From Nocardia sp. (GTDB lineage Bacteria; Actinomycetota; Actinomycetes; Mycobacteriales; Mycobacteriaceae), in NCBI RefSeq assembly GCF_025465275.1, contig NZ_JAODNK010000098.1, forward strand, positions 1 to 51,362: DNA of 51,362 bases, read 5' to 3'. Below the pieces are notes generated by a model, which saw only the letters and a program-made list of their open reading frames with translations, searched no databases and was not told where the DNA came from. Within the stretch, counting starts at the first letter, position 1; the number at the start of each line of letters is the position of its first letter. The translations under genes were made by a program, and so were the position numbers. Positions 1-6,758 of the stretch are shown here, piece after piece.

Positions 1-265
1 CGAGGGCCTCGACCGCATCGCCCACGGAAACGACCTCATTCGGGTCGACATCGTGCTTGATGGAGAGTTCGCGGGAGGGGATGACGCCTTCGGTCTTGTA
101 ACCGATGTCGAGAAGGACCTCGTCACGGTCGACCTTGACGATGGTGCCTTCGACGATATCGCCGTCGTTGAAGTACTTGATCGTCTTGTCGATGGCGGCG
201 AGGAAGTCCTCGGCGGAGCCAATATCGTTAATGGCTACCTGCGGCGAGGTCACAGTAGTTGGCAT
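1..265 (-). CDS. rpsA: 30S ribosomal protein S1, N-terminal part (runs off the window)
   Basis: The reverse strand encodes the first 88 residues of ribosomal protein S1, beginning MPTTVTSPQVAINDIGSAED. The segment FNDGDIVEGTIVKVDRDEV is the opening of the first S1 (OB-fold) domain, and ELSIKHDVDPNEVVSVGD is typical of mycobacterial S1. S1 helps the 30S subunit bind structured mRNA leaders. The start at 265 is chosen because the TVTSPQVA start matches the mycobacterial protein as I remember it and GGAG lies about 10 nt upstream. A second in-frame ATG at 307 would add 14 residues. The gene follows polA in the same strand order as in M. tuberculosis (Rv1629-Rv1630), with a methyltransferase and several other genes inserted between. 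Confidence 0.96.
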   Translation of the reverse strand, partial: MPTTVTSPQVAINDIGSAEDFLAAIDKTIKYFNDGDIVEGTIVKVDRDEVLLDIGYKTEGVIPSRELSIKHDVDPNEVVSVGDAVEAL

Positions 266-547
266 GTGTTGGGAGGCTCCGGACGGATTGTGGTCGGTAG
301 TGGACATGTGGGCTTTCGGTATTGCTGCGAACACACAGCGATGGAACTACGTTGGGTCATGCAACAGCACCTCGCTGTGGCGGAGCACAACGCTGCACTC
401 AAAGCATGCGGACTCACAGCACGATTGTCTGCTCTGCCCGGCCTACTCGAAGAATCCGAGAGGATCGAGTACAGAAGACACTCGCGGAAAACAGCGTACG
501 CGACGTCTGTTGTACCAAGCAAACACGGGTGCTGCGGCGCGAGTCGA
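266..547. other. Intergenic region between rpsA and the methyltransferase
   Basis: About 280 nt separate the divergent rpsA and methyltransferase genes. It must carry the rpsA promoter, but I cannot place it with confidence. The overlapping open frames here have no recognisable product and look like chance readings of GC-rich DNA. Confidence 0.5.
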
Positions 548-553
548 TAGGGT
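548..553 (+). promoter_or_regulatory. -10 box of a leaderless promoter for the methyltransferase
   Basis: TAGGGT fits the TANNNT -10 consensus and lies 6 nt before the ATG at 560. No Shine-Dalgarno sequence is present, so the transcript probably starts at the start codon. Confidence 0.55.
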
Positions 554-559
554 TGGGCA

Positions 560-1432
560 ATGTCCGAAGATCAGCCCGCCCTCCCTGACGACGACCGCCA
601 CGCCGAAGCGAACTCCCTGCTCGGGACGGTAGGTGTGGCTCGCGCCAAGATTGACTCGGACGCCAGTCAGCGTGCCAGCCGCCGCTGGTGGGATGCGGAC
701 GCGGCGGCCTATCACGAGACGCATGCCGATTTCCTGGGCGTGGATTCGGCCGCGGGTGAGTTCGTCTGGTGCCCGGAGGGGCTGCACGAGGGTGACTGGC
801 GGTTCCTCGGGGACATCGTCGACAAGCGCATTCTGGAGATCGGCTGCGGCAGCGCGCCCTGCTCCCGCTGGCTCGCCGCGCACGGCGCGCATCCGGTCGG
901 GCTCGATATCTCCCGGCAGATGCTGGAGCGCGGCCTGGCCGCGATGGAGGCGGGCGGCCCGCGCGTCCCGCTGGTGCAGGCGGGTGCGGAGGAGCTCCCC
1001 TTCGCCGACGCCAGTTTCGACCTCGCCTGCTCGGCCTTCGGGGGCGTTCCGTTCGTGGCCGATTCCGCGCGGGTGATGCGCGAGGTGGCCCGGGTCCTGC
1101 GCCCGGGCGGCCGCTGGGTCTTCTCCGTCAATCACCCGATGCGCTGGATCTTCCCGGACGATCCGGGCCCCGAGGGCCTGCGCGCCGCGATCCCCTACTT
1201 CGACCGCACGCCCTACGTGGAACTCGACGCCGACGGCGAGCCCACCTACGTGGAGCACCACCGCACCGTCGGTGACCGCGTCCGCGAAATCGTCGCCGCC
1301 GGCCTCACCCTGGTCGACCTCGTCGAACCCGAATGGCCCGAGTGGCTGGAACGCGAATGGGGCCAGTGGAGCCCGCTACGTGGCGAAATCTTCCCCGGCA
1401 CAGCCATTTTCATCACCGAAAAGCCCAGCTGA
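560..1432 (+). CDS. Class I SAM-dependent methyltransferase
   Basis: A 290-residue cytosolic enzyme that should transfer a methyl group from S-adenosylmethionine to an unknown acceptor. Motif I LEIGCGSA lies at residues 92-99, the acidic residue that binds the SAM ribose is D116 (VGLDIS), AEELPFADASFD is at 143-154 and LRPGGRWVFS at 180-189, the usual Methyltransf_11 order. The first 40 residues are an extra polar segment. The C-terminal third, with EPEWPEWLEREWGQWSPLRG, is Trp-rich and conserved in actinobacterial homologues in my memory, but does not name a substrate. It stands alone beside rpsA and reads convergently toward the toxin-antitoxin pair. Confidence 0.88.
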   Translation: MSEDQPALPDDDRHAEANSLLGTVGVARAKIDSDASQRASRRWWDADAAAYHETHADFLGVDSAAGEFVWCPEGLHEGDWRFLGDIVDKRILEIGCGSAPCSRWLAAHGAHPVGLDISRQMLERGLAAMEAGGPRVPLVQAGAEELPFADASFDLACSAFGGVPFVADSARVMREVARVLRPGGRWVFSVNHPMRWIFPDDPGPEGLRAAIPYFDRTPYVELDADGEPTYVEHHRTVGDRVREIVAAGLTLVDLVEPEWPEWLEREWGQWSPLRGEIFPGTAIFITEKPS

Positions 1433-1445
1433 CCTCCGATACGAC

Positions 1446-1476
1446 GCCTGTGGCGGAGAGATCGCCAGCCACAGGC
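1446..1476. terminator. Bidirectional terminator hairpin
   Basis: Arms GCCTGTGGC (1446-1454) and GCCACAGGC (1468-1476) are perfect 9-bp complements. The hairpin sits between two convergent genes, the methyltransferase ending at 1432 and the toxin ending at 1487. No T-run is present, which is normal in this group. Confidence 0.6.
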
Positions 1477-1486
1477 TCCACGGTCG

Positions 1487-1807
1487 CTAGAGGTCGAATC
1501 GCGCGCTGAGCGCAACCTTGAGTTGCTCCAATTGGGGCTCACCTAGCAGGCCGACTCGCTCTTTAAACCAGCCTCGGTCGAATGCAGCGAGGTCGTAAAC
1601 CGCGATGGCGAGGCCGTCGTCAATGGGAACGACCAGCAGGCGCATGCCGTCAGGCACTTCGCGCATCGGCCGGACGCGCGCGGCGAGGATGCGCGAACGT
1701 TCCAGCATCGCGGGCATGGCGTCAAGTACGACAATGGTCGACTGTTGCCCGCTGACCGGGCTGACTGCTGACCAGATCTGGCCCTGTGCAATCGGAGGGT
1801 GGGTCAC
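1487..1807 (-). CDS. PemK/MazF-like toxin of a type II toxin-antitoxin pair
   Basis: A 106-residue protein whose N-terminus GQIWSAVSPVSGQQSTIVVLD and alternating strands (RVRPMREVP, MRLLVVPIDDGLAIAVYD) fit the small SH3-like barrel of CcdB/PemK/MazF toxins. MazF members cleave mRNA; I infer, but cannot show, that activity here because the usual catalytic Arg/Thr residues are not obvious. It starts with GTG at 1807, overlapping the antitoxin stop by 4 nt (GTGA), which indicates translational coupling. The gene order antitoxin then toxin and the small sizes support the pairing. It could instead be a degenerate or inactive PemK-fold partner. Confidence 0.62.
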   Translation of the reverse strand: MTHPPIAQGQIWSAVSPVSGQQSTIVVLDAMPAMLERSRILAARVRPMREVPDGMRLLVVPIDDGLAIAVYDLAAFDRGWFKERVGLLGEPQLEQLKVALSARFDL

Positions 1808-2004
1808 TCGTCGAACTCCTGCGGGAACTCGTCGCTCAGGGAAGGTTTGGGGTTACGCGTCTCGAATGCGGCGAGCTTGCGCAGGTCCTCTTCAAGAAGC
1901 CGCTGCCGCACGGCGCGGGCGATATATTCGGACACATTGCCGGCGGCGGAGGCCCGTAGAGCTTTAGCCAGCTCATCCGGCATCGAGATGGTCAGCTTGG
2001 CCAT
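1804..2004 (-). CDS. Ribbon-helix-helix antitoxin (MazE/RelB-like)
   Basis: A 66-residue protein. MAKLTISMPDELAKALRASA is a classic ribbon-helix-helix start: the strand KLTISMP contacts DNA and the following helix forms the dimer. NVSEYIARAVRQRLLEED supplies the second helix. The acidic C-terminus (SDEFPQEFDE) is typical of the toxin-wrapping tail of antitoxins. The start is ATG 2004, 7 nt after a TATCGT -10 box, rather than a longer upstream frame. A perfect 8-bp inverted repeat at 2013-2035 overlaps that -10 box, as expected for autorepression. It overlaps the downstream toxin by 4 nt. Confidence 0.82.
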   Translation of the reverse strand: MAKLTISMPDELAKALRASAAGNVSEYIARAVRQRLLEEDLRKLAAFETRNPKPSLSDEFPQEFDE

Positions 2005-2011
2005 ACAGCGA

Positions 2012-2035
2012 ACGATACAGCTCAACGCTGTATCG
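2012..2035 (-). promoter_or_regulatory. Leaderless promoter and operator of the toxin-antitoxin operon
   Basis: The -10 box TATCGT (2017-2012) is 7 nt before ATG 2004. CGATACAG (2013-2020) and CTGTATCG (2028-2035) form a perfect inverted repeat with a 7-nt spacer and cover the -10 box. A third half-site ATACAGCG lies at 2004-2011. This is a likely binding site for the RHH antitoxin dimer pair. Confidence 0.66.
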
Positions 2036-2137
2036 CGCGCGGTTTCCGCTGCGGGTGCCTCCCGGTTCGAAACCCTTCCCCGGTAATAGCGGCGAGCGGC
2101 AGATCGGATCTCTTTCCCGTGATGCAGGACCGCAGCA

Positions 2138-2173
2138 GTATGGCCCCCTCCCGGGAGTGGGAGGGGGCCATAC
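2138..2173 (-). terminator. Terminator of the SPFH/RHH operon
   Basis: GTATGGCCCCCTC (2138-2150) and GAGGGGGCCATAC (2161-2173) are perfect 13-bp arms with a 10-nt loop. They lie 6 nt after the stop of the small RHH gene. Confidence 0.75.
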
Positions 2174-2179
2174 CGGCGA

Positions 2180-2350
2180 TCAGGGGGATTTATGTTCTCG
2201 CCCTGCGTGTTTGAGAGCCTGGCGGAGGGCGTACTCGATCTGGGCGTTGATGCTCCGGAGGTCGTCTGCGGCCCATTTGGCGATCGCGTCGTGCACGGCC
2301 GGGTCCAGTCGGAGCAGGACTCGCTTCGGTTCGCGTTTGGCCGCCGACAT
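2180..2350 (-). CDS. Small Arc-like ribbon-helix-helix protein
   Basis: A 56-residue gene too short for ordinary ORF calling. Its product starts MSAAKREPKRVLLRLDP, continues VHDAIAKWAADDLRSINAQI and EYALRQALKHAGREHKSP. KRVLLRLDP is the DNA-contacting strand and AIAKWA...SINAQIEYALRQAL are the two helices of an Arc/MetJ RHH fold. The SINAQIEYALR part is close to the Arc-type dimer helix seen in actinobacterial proteins encoded next to SPFH genes. Its ATG shares one base with the SPFH stop (TGATG), so it is probably translated by re-initiation. It may autoregulate the pair; that is inference. Confidence 0.8.
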   Translation of the reverse strand: MSAAKREPKRVLLRLDPAVHDAIAKWAADDLRSINAQIEYALRQALKHAGREHKSP

Positions 2351-3228
2351 CAGGAGTAGAGGGTTCCGGCATTGACGATGGGCTGTACGGCGCGGTCACC
2401 ACACAGCACAACCAGCAGGTTGGAAACCATTGCCGCCTTACGCTCCTCATCGAGTTCGACCATGCCCTGTTCAGCCAGGCTGTCCAGGGCCATGCCGACC
2501 ATACCGACCGCGCCGGCCACGATGCGGCTGCGGGCGGCGACCACCTGGTCGGCCTGCTGGCGAACCAGCATGGCCTGGGCGATCTCCGGTGCGTAGGCGA
2601 GGTGGGTGATGCGGGCCTCGATGATGTCGATGCCGGCCAGTTCGGTGCGGGCACGCAGTTCGGCGGTGAGCTCGCCCGCGATCTCGACGCCATTGCGCAG
2701 GCTGGTGCCCTCTACGTCATCGGTCTGATAGGGGTGGGTGGTGGCGAGGTGCCGGACCGCGGTCTCGGACTGGGTGCGGACGAAGTCGACGTAGTCGTCG
2801 ACGGCGAAGGCCGATTTGAAGCTGTCGACCACGCGGTAGACGACCACCGCGGCGATCTCCACCGGATTACCGGCCGAGTCGTTGACCTTCAGCTTCTGGG
2901 TCTCGAAGTTCCGCACCCGCAGTGAGATATTGCGGCGGCTGCTCAGCGGGGTGACCCAGTGGAATCCCGACTCCTCGACCGAGCCGATGTAGCGGCCGAA
3001 GAACTGAATCACCTTGGCCTGGTTGGGGTTCACGACCACGAACCCGCTCAGTACCAGTACCGCCGCGAGAATCGTGACCGCGAGCAGCACGCCCAGCGCG
3101 GTCGAGGGATTCCCCGTGCCACTGTCACCCTTGAGCCCGTTGATCTCCGCGGCGATCGCGATGATCAGCAGGATGAGCACCCCCAGCATCAGGAACCCGT
3201 TCACCCGGAACGTCCGACGCATCTCCAT
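2350..3228 (-). CDS. SPFH/band-7 domain membrane protein
   Basis: A 292-residue protein of the stomatin/prohibitin/flotillin class. Two hydrophobic helices at residues 11-27 and 45-66 anchor it, then a band-7 domain follows (VVVNPNQAKVIQFFGRYIGSV, residues 65-85, to about 250). The helical segment after it (EIAQAMLVRQQADQVVAARSRI) is the usual oligomerising coiled coil with Ala-Glu-rich character. Such proteins scaffold membrane microdomains or proteases. AGGAG about 9 nt upstream supports the start at 3228. It is translationally coupled to the RHH gene. A perfect 10-bp palindrome, GTGATATCAC at 3249-3258, lies just upstream and could be an operator. Confidence 0.88.
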   Translation of the reverse strand: MEMRRTFRVNGFLMLGVLILLIIAIAAEINGLKGDSGTGNPSTALGVLLAVTILAAVLVLSGFVVVNPNQAKVIQFFGRYIGSVEESGFHWVTPLSSRRNISLRVRNFETQKLKVNDSAGNPVEIAAVVVYRVVDSFKSAFAVDDYVDFVRTQSETAVRHLATTHPYQTDDVEGTSLRNGVEIAGELTAELRARTELAGIDIIEARITHLAYAPEIAQAMLVRQQADQVVAARSRIVAGAVGMVGMALDSLAEQGMVELDEERKAAMVSNLLVVLCGDRAVQPIVNAGTLYS

Positions 3229-3248
3229 GACACTCTCCTAGTATCGAA

Positions 3249-3258
3249 GTGATATCAC
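3249..3258. promoter_or_regulatory. Palindrome upstream of the SPFH gene
   Basis: GTGATATCAC is a perfect 10-bp palindrome 21 nt upstream of the SPFH start. It may be an operator for the downstream RHH protein or another dimeric regulator. Confidence 0.35.
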
Positions 3259-3308
3259 GACGATAGCGCTCTCCGGAGCCGCTGCCAAGGGGTCGGGCCC
3301 GTGAAAAC

Positions 3309-3347
3309 GCGTCACGCCCGCCATCGGAGTCATGGCGGGCGCGACGC
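3309..3347 (-). terminator. Terminator of the FAD oxidoreductase gene
   Basis: GCGTC-A-CGCCCGCCAT (3309-3324) pairs with ATGGCGGGCG-C-GACGC (3332-3347): a 15-bp stem with one mismatch and a 7-nt loop, 10 nt past the stop at 3357. Confidence 0.72.
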
Positions 3348-3356
3348 GATTCCGGA

Positions 3357-4727
3357 TCAGTGCGGCCGGATATTGCGGTTGAAGCGGAAGAGGTTCCGGG
3401 CGTCGTACTTCGACTTGAGGGCGGCCAGGCGGTCGTAGCCGTCCTCGGAGTAACCCGCGCGGGTCTGCGCCTCGTCCGCATCGGCCCCGCCGCCGTAGAG
3501 GAAGTTCAGATTGTGCCCGATAGTCCAGGGCTGCAACGTCTTCCGGATCCGGGCCAGTCCGTCCCCGATGGCGGCGTCGTCCGGCCCCGGCATGGCGATG
3601 GCGCGGGCGATGTACTCGGCATTGCGGTGTTCCAGCACGGACGGACCGGGACGGCCCAGCGCACCGCCCAGGTGGCGGAAACCGGCAACGACCGGCAGCG
3701 GAGATTCCGGACCCGTCGCCTCCAGGAAGGCATCGGTGGCGTCGGCCGGCAGCTCGGAGAGCAGCGCATTGGTAGCCGTATACGGGTGCGGGTTCGGCGG
3801 ATCGTTGTAGATGGTGTGGCTGTCGGCGTAGGGCATGACCCGCAGATTGTCCGAGAACAGTTCGCCGACGGCGCGCAGCGGTGCGACCAGGCGCTCCCCC
3901 TCGGCCTCCGAACCGGTGTAGACGATATTCACCGTGGCCAGGTACCGGCCACGCAGGTGCTCCGGGAACTGCGGGATGTCCGGCATGGTCATCATGGTGA
4001 TGGCGGAGGAAAGTTGTTCGGGGACATCGGCGGTCCACAGTCGCCAGGCCTCCAGTGCCCGCCCCACGAGCGGAGCGTCGAACTGCAGCTGGCCGCCGTA
4101 CACCGTTGTCAGCGGGACCAATTCGAGCTCCAGTGCGGTGACCACGCCGAAATTGCCGCCGGTGCCCAGCACCGCGCCGAAGAGTTCGTCGCCGGGCTCG
4201 AGGCGGCGCAGGCGGCCGTCCGCGGTGACCAGCTCGACGGCTCGCACATGGTCTGCGGCATAACCGAATTCGCGGGCCATCAGGCCGATGCCACCGCCCA
4301 GCGTGTAGCCGACCACACCGACGGAGTCCGAGGAGCCGTTCAGGGGTGCGAGCCCGTGCGCGGTCGCCGCCGCGATGAGTTGTCCGGCCTGTACACCAGC
4401 GCCGACGCGGGCGGTACGGGTGGCGGTGTCGATCCGAATGTCGGTCATCCGGCGGGTATTGATGAGCATTCCACCGTCGGCCGGGACCGAGAGGCCGTGC
4501 CCGGTGGCCTGCACGGCCACCGGAAGTCCGTGCCGCGCCGCGTATTCCACGGCGGCGCGCACATCCTCGGCATGTGCGGCGGCAACCACAACGGCGGGGC
4601 GGTGTGTGTAAGCGGTTTGGAATCCCGAGATTTCGGCGTCGTAACCGGCGTCGCCCGGCCGCAGGACCGGACCGGTGGTGGCGGGCAATTCGGTGATCGA
4701 ATGCGTTGTCTTGGTCATGTCCTCCAC
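3357..4727 (-). CDS. FAD-binding oxidoreductase, BBE/berberine-bridge type
   Basis: A 456-residue flavoenzyme of the vanillyl-alcohol-oxidase superfamily. The PCMH FAD domain covers about residues 35-210: RPAVVVAAAHAEDVRAAVEY, then VQATGHGLS, where the His is a candidate for covalent FAD attachment, then GYTLGGGIGLMAREFG. The C-terminal YDARNLFRFNRNIRPH is the BBE signature. No Cys appears in the GYTLGGGIG loop, so the double (His and Cys) flavinylation of some family members is unlikely. The substrate is unknown. Start is GTG 4727 or ATG 4718 (MTKTTHS), which has GGAGG very close by. It is divergent from a LysR regulator, the probable controller. Confidence 0.88.
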   Translation of the reverse strand: MEDMTKTTHSITELPATTGPVLRPGDAGYDAEISGFQTAYTHRPAVVVAAAHAEDVRAAVEYAARHGLPVAVQATGHGLSVPADGGMLINTRRMTDIRIDTATRTARVGAGVQAGQLIAAATAHGLAPLNGSSDSVGVVGYTLGGGIGLMAREFGYAADHVRAVELVTADGRLRRLEPGDELFGAVLGTGGNFGVVTALELELVPLTTVYGGQLQFDAPLVGRALEAWRLWTADVPEQLSSAITMMTMPDIPQFPEHLRGRYLATVNIVYTGSEAEGERLVAPLRAVGELFSDNLRVMPYADSHTIYNDPPNPHPYTATNALLSELPADATDAFLEATGPESPLPVVAGFRHLGGALGRPGPSVLEHRNAEYIARAIAMPGPDDAAIGDGLARIRKTLQPWTIGHNLNFLYGGGADADEAQTRAGYSEDGYDRLAALKSKYDARNLFRFNRNIRPH

Positions 4728-4750
4728 ACTGCCCTACCCTGATTGATAAC

Positions 4751-4789
4751 TCCAACAGCTAGTTTGTCTAGTAGCTATAATCATCAGTT
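4751..4789. promoter_or_regulatory. Divergent control region with lysR -10 box
   Basis: TATAAT (4776-4781) is a perfect -10 hexamer 8 nt before the lysR-family ATG at 4790, implying a leaderless transcript. The A/T-rich segment includes CTAG-N5-CTAG (4759-4771), a plausible LysR contact. The region lies between two divergent genes, the usual place for a LysR operator. Confidence 0.6.
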
Positions 4790-5707
4790 ATGGAACTGCG
4801 TCAACTGCGCTACTTCGTCACCGTCGCGGAGGAGGCCAACTTCACCCGGGCTGCCGCCCGCCTGCACCTGACACAACCCGGGCTGAGTTCGCAGATCCGC
4901 CAGCTGGAACGCGAACTGGGACAACCACTCCTGGACCGTTCGACCCGCACGGTCGGCCTCACTCCGATCGGCGCGGCGGTGCTACCGCACGCCCGGGCGG
5001 CGCTGGCGGCGACCGAGCAGATCACGCATACCGTCGACGAGTTCACCGGGCTGCTGCGCGGGCGCGTGCGAGTAGGGCTGATCTCCGGCGCGGCCAATGA
5101 CGAAATCGATATCGCGCGGGTGCTGGCCGACTACCACCGCGACCATCCGCAGATCGCCATCTCGCTCACCGAGGACACCTCCGAGCACATGATCGCGGCG
5201 CTGCGGCACGGCGAGCTCGATATCGCCCTGCTCAGCATTGCGAGCGCGGACCTCGGGACCGCCATCGAGACCGAGATCGTCTTCGATTCCACCATTGTCG
5301 CGGCGGTCGCCATCGATGCCGATTTCGGCGACCGCATCGGCCTGGCCGAGCTGTGCGAGCATCCGCTCATCTGCCTGCCGCCCGGCACCGGCATTCGGTC
5401 CGTTCTCGAAAGGGCTTGCGCAGCAGCTGGTCTGACACCCGATGTGGCCTTCGAGGCGGCCGCACCACCCCTGCTCGTCCGGTTGGCCCGGCACGGGCTC
5501 GGGGTGGCGATCGTGCCCCCGCTCGCGGGCGATGACGCCACCGAACTCGGGGTGCGCATGGTCGATATCGATCCGCCGATGACGGGCCGCCTGGTACTCG
5601 GCTGGAACAACGAGCGGCCGCTGAGCCCGGCCGCCAAGGTCCTACTCGGCCAGCTCCGCATCGCCGTCGGCGGCTGGAAGGATCCGGCCACCATGTTCCG
5701 GCAGTAG
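4790..5707 (+). CDS. LysR-family transcriptional regulator
   Basis: A 305-residue regulator. The winged HTH covers residues 1-60 (MELRQLRYFVTVAEEANFTR, LHLTQPGLSSQIRQLERELG), followed by a linker helix and a periplasmic-binding-protein-like effector domain from about 90 to 295 (RVRVGLISGAA, ICLPPGTGIRSVLERACAAAG). The length is standard. LysR proteins usually activate a divergent gene in response to a small ligand, so the FAD oxidoreductase is the likely target. The effector is unknown. The start is fixed by the TATAAT box 8 nt upstream and by the family's conserved M-E-L-R-Q-L-R-Y-F beginning. Confidence 0.93.
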   Translation: MELRQLRYFVTVAEEANFTRAAARLHLTQPGLSSQIRQLERELGQPLLDRSTRTVGLTPIGAAVLPHARAALAATEQITHTVDEFTGLLRGRVRVGLISGAANDEIDIARVLADYHRDHPQIAISLTEDTSEHMIAALRHGELDIALLSIASADLGTAIETEIVFDSTIVAAVAIDADFGDRIGLAELCEHPLICLPPGTGIRSVLERACAAAGLTPDVAFEAAAPPLLVRLARHGLGVAIVPPLAGDDATELGVRMVDIDPPMTGRLVLGWNNERPLSPAAKVLLGQLRIAVGGWKDPATMFRQ

Positions 5708-5716
5708 GCGCCCCCG

Positions 5717-6181
5717 TCAGGCCGCGGGCGCGAACACCGTCCGCAGACCGCCGTCGCGCACGGCCTGAACGGCGACCAGCGCCAGCAGCAGGACGCCCGT
5801 GAAAATGTGCTCGGTGGCGTCCATGCGGTGATTCGGGAAGCTGAAGACGAGCACATGATCGGCGAACAGCGCCCAGAACCCGATGACGAATCCCCCACCG
5901 ACACCGCCGATTACGCAGTACCATGCGGCCCAGTGCCTATGCAGAGCCGCCACCACGGCGGGCCCGAAAAGCAACAGTCCGGCCACCGCGTGCCAGCCGT
6001 TGTAGTCCATGCCCAGCACCGGTGTGGCGGGCGCATTTTCCCCCAGCGCGAAGCTGGGCTGAATGATCCAACCGGCGATCGCCCACGCAATGTGCACAAC
6101 ACCGAGCACCAGGACCGCCCATTGCAGAAAACTCCACTGCGCCACTGTGATTCGGCGCTGAACAATTGATTGTGCACTCAC
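5717..6181 (-). CDS. DUF4383-type integral membrane protein
   Basis: A 154-residue protein with four predicted membrane segments, near residues 20-40, 61-82, 85-108 and 126-145. The motifs MDYNGWHAVAGLLLFGPAV and FPNHRMDATEHIFTGVLLLA recall the DUF4383 family, where an Asn-x-x-His pair recurs in the hydrophobic core. Function is unknown. The GTG start at 6181 has GGGAGG about 8 nt upstream. A perfect 7-bp inverted repeat at 6214-6228 lies in its promoter region. It ends 9 nt from the convergent lysR gene, with no obvious terminator between. Confidence 0.72.
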   Translation of the reverse strand: MSAQSIVQRRITVAQWSFLQWAVLVLGVVHIAWAIAGWIIQPSFALGENAPATPVLGMDYNGWHAVAGLLLFGPAVVAALHRHWAAWYCVIGGVGGGFVIGFWALFADHVLVFSFPNHRMDATEHIFTGVLLLALVAVQAVRDGGLRTVFAPAA

Positions 6182-6213
6182 CGGGCACCTCCCACCCGTT
6201 GGACACTGTTACT

Positions 6214-6228
6214 ACTACACAGTGTAGT
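6214..6228. promoter_or_regulatory. Palindromic operator candidate
   Basis: ACTACAC-A-GTGTAGT is a perfect inverted repeat with 7-bp arms around one central base. It lies 33 nt upstream of the DUF4383 gene, on the far side from the HTH gene's own operator. It resembles TetR or PadR family sites; the cognate regulator is not identifiable here. Confidence 0.5.
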
Positions 6229-6277
6229 TGACATTGGAGATGTCGAGGCGCTTCTCGAAAGACTCATTCATCATTCC

Positions 6278-6319
6278 CTAAACAACCCTATTGCCATAAC
6301 AGATAGGGATGTTTAGAGT
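6278..6319 (+). promoter_or_regulatory. Operator and leaderless promoter of the HTH/hydrolase operon
   Basis: CTAAACAACCCTAT (6278-6291) and ATAGGGATGTTTAG (6303-6316) are 14-nt arms with one mismatch. The right arm overlaps the -10 box TAGAGT (6314-6319), which lies 7 nt before GTG 6327. This geometry suggests autorepression by the HTH protein. Confidence 0.68.
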
Positions 6320-6326
6320 CGTATAG

Positions 6327-6758
6327 GTGAATGAACGCCTGTACTCGGTGGACGAAGTCGCCGACCGTCTCGGACTGCACGTCCGTACGGTCCGCAGCTA
6401 TGTGCGGGACGGGAAGCTGCCGGCCGTGCGCATCGGTAAGCAGTACCGGATCGCGCATGCGGATCTGGAGGCTTTCACCGGCCGGCCGATACCCGACGCG
6501 CTGCGGGAATCCGTAGCCCGGGAGCGGCACAGCGAGGTGTCCAGCATTGTCGAGGTCGAAGCCGTGGATCAGGCCACCGCCCACCGGGTTTCGACGCTGC
6601 TGACCGGCGCGGCGGGCAATCAGCAGTCGGGTGACCAACGGCTGCGGTTCCAGACCTACTACGACGCCGAGCGCGCGCGATTGAAGATCATCATCGTGGG
6701 CGGCCTGGGCGCGACGGCCCGGCTGCTCGAATACATGGAAGGGGTGCTCACCTCATGA
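6327..6758 (+). CDS. MerR/excisionase-type HTH DNA-binding protein
   Basis: A 143-residue protein. Residues 4-52 (LYSVDEVADRLGLHVRTVRS, YVRDGKLPAVRIGKQYRIAH) form a helix-turn-helix with a short wing of the HTH_17/excisionase class. The rest, with SSIVEVEAVDQATAHRVSTL and RARLKIIIVGGLGATARLLE, looks like a small alpha/beta sensor or dimer domain I do not recognise. GTG 6327 is preferred because a TAGAGT -10 box is exactly 7 nt upstream. It overlaps the hydrolase start by 4 nt, so the two are coupled, and it probably represses its own operon through the 6278-6316 repeat. Confidence 0.82.
   Translation: MNERLYSVDEVADRLGLHVRTVRSYVRDGKLPAVRIGKQYRIAHADLEAFTGRPIPDALRESVARERHSEVSSIVEVEAVDQATAHRVSTLLTGAAGNQQSGDQRLRFQTYYDAERARLKIIIVGGLGATARLLEYMEGVLTS

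Noticed and set aside
105..632. Forward frames overlapping rpsA and the gap at the left end
   Set aside because: They run antisense to the rpsA N-terminus and have no recognisable product.
3360..4742. 460-residue forward frame opposite the FAD oxidoreductase
   Set aside because: Antisense shadow of a well-supported gene; composition (Arg/Gly/Val-rich, no domain) is typical of GC-rich opposite frames.
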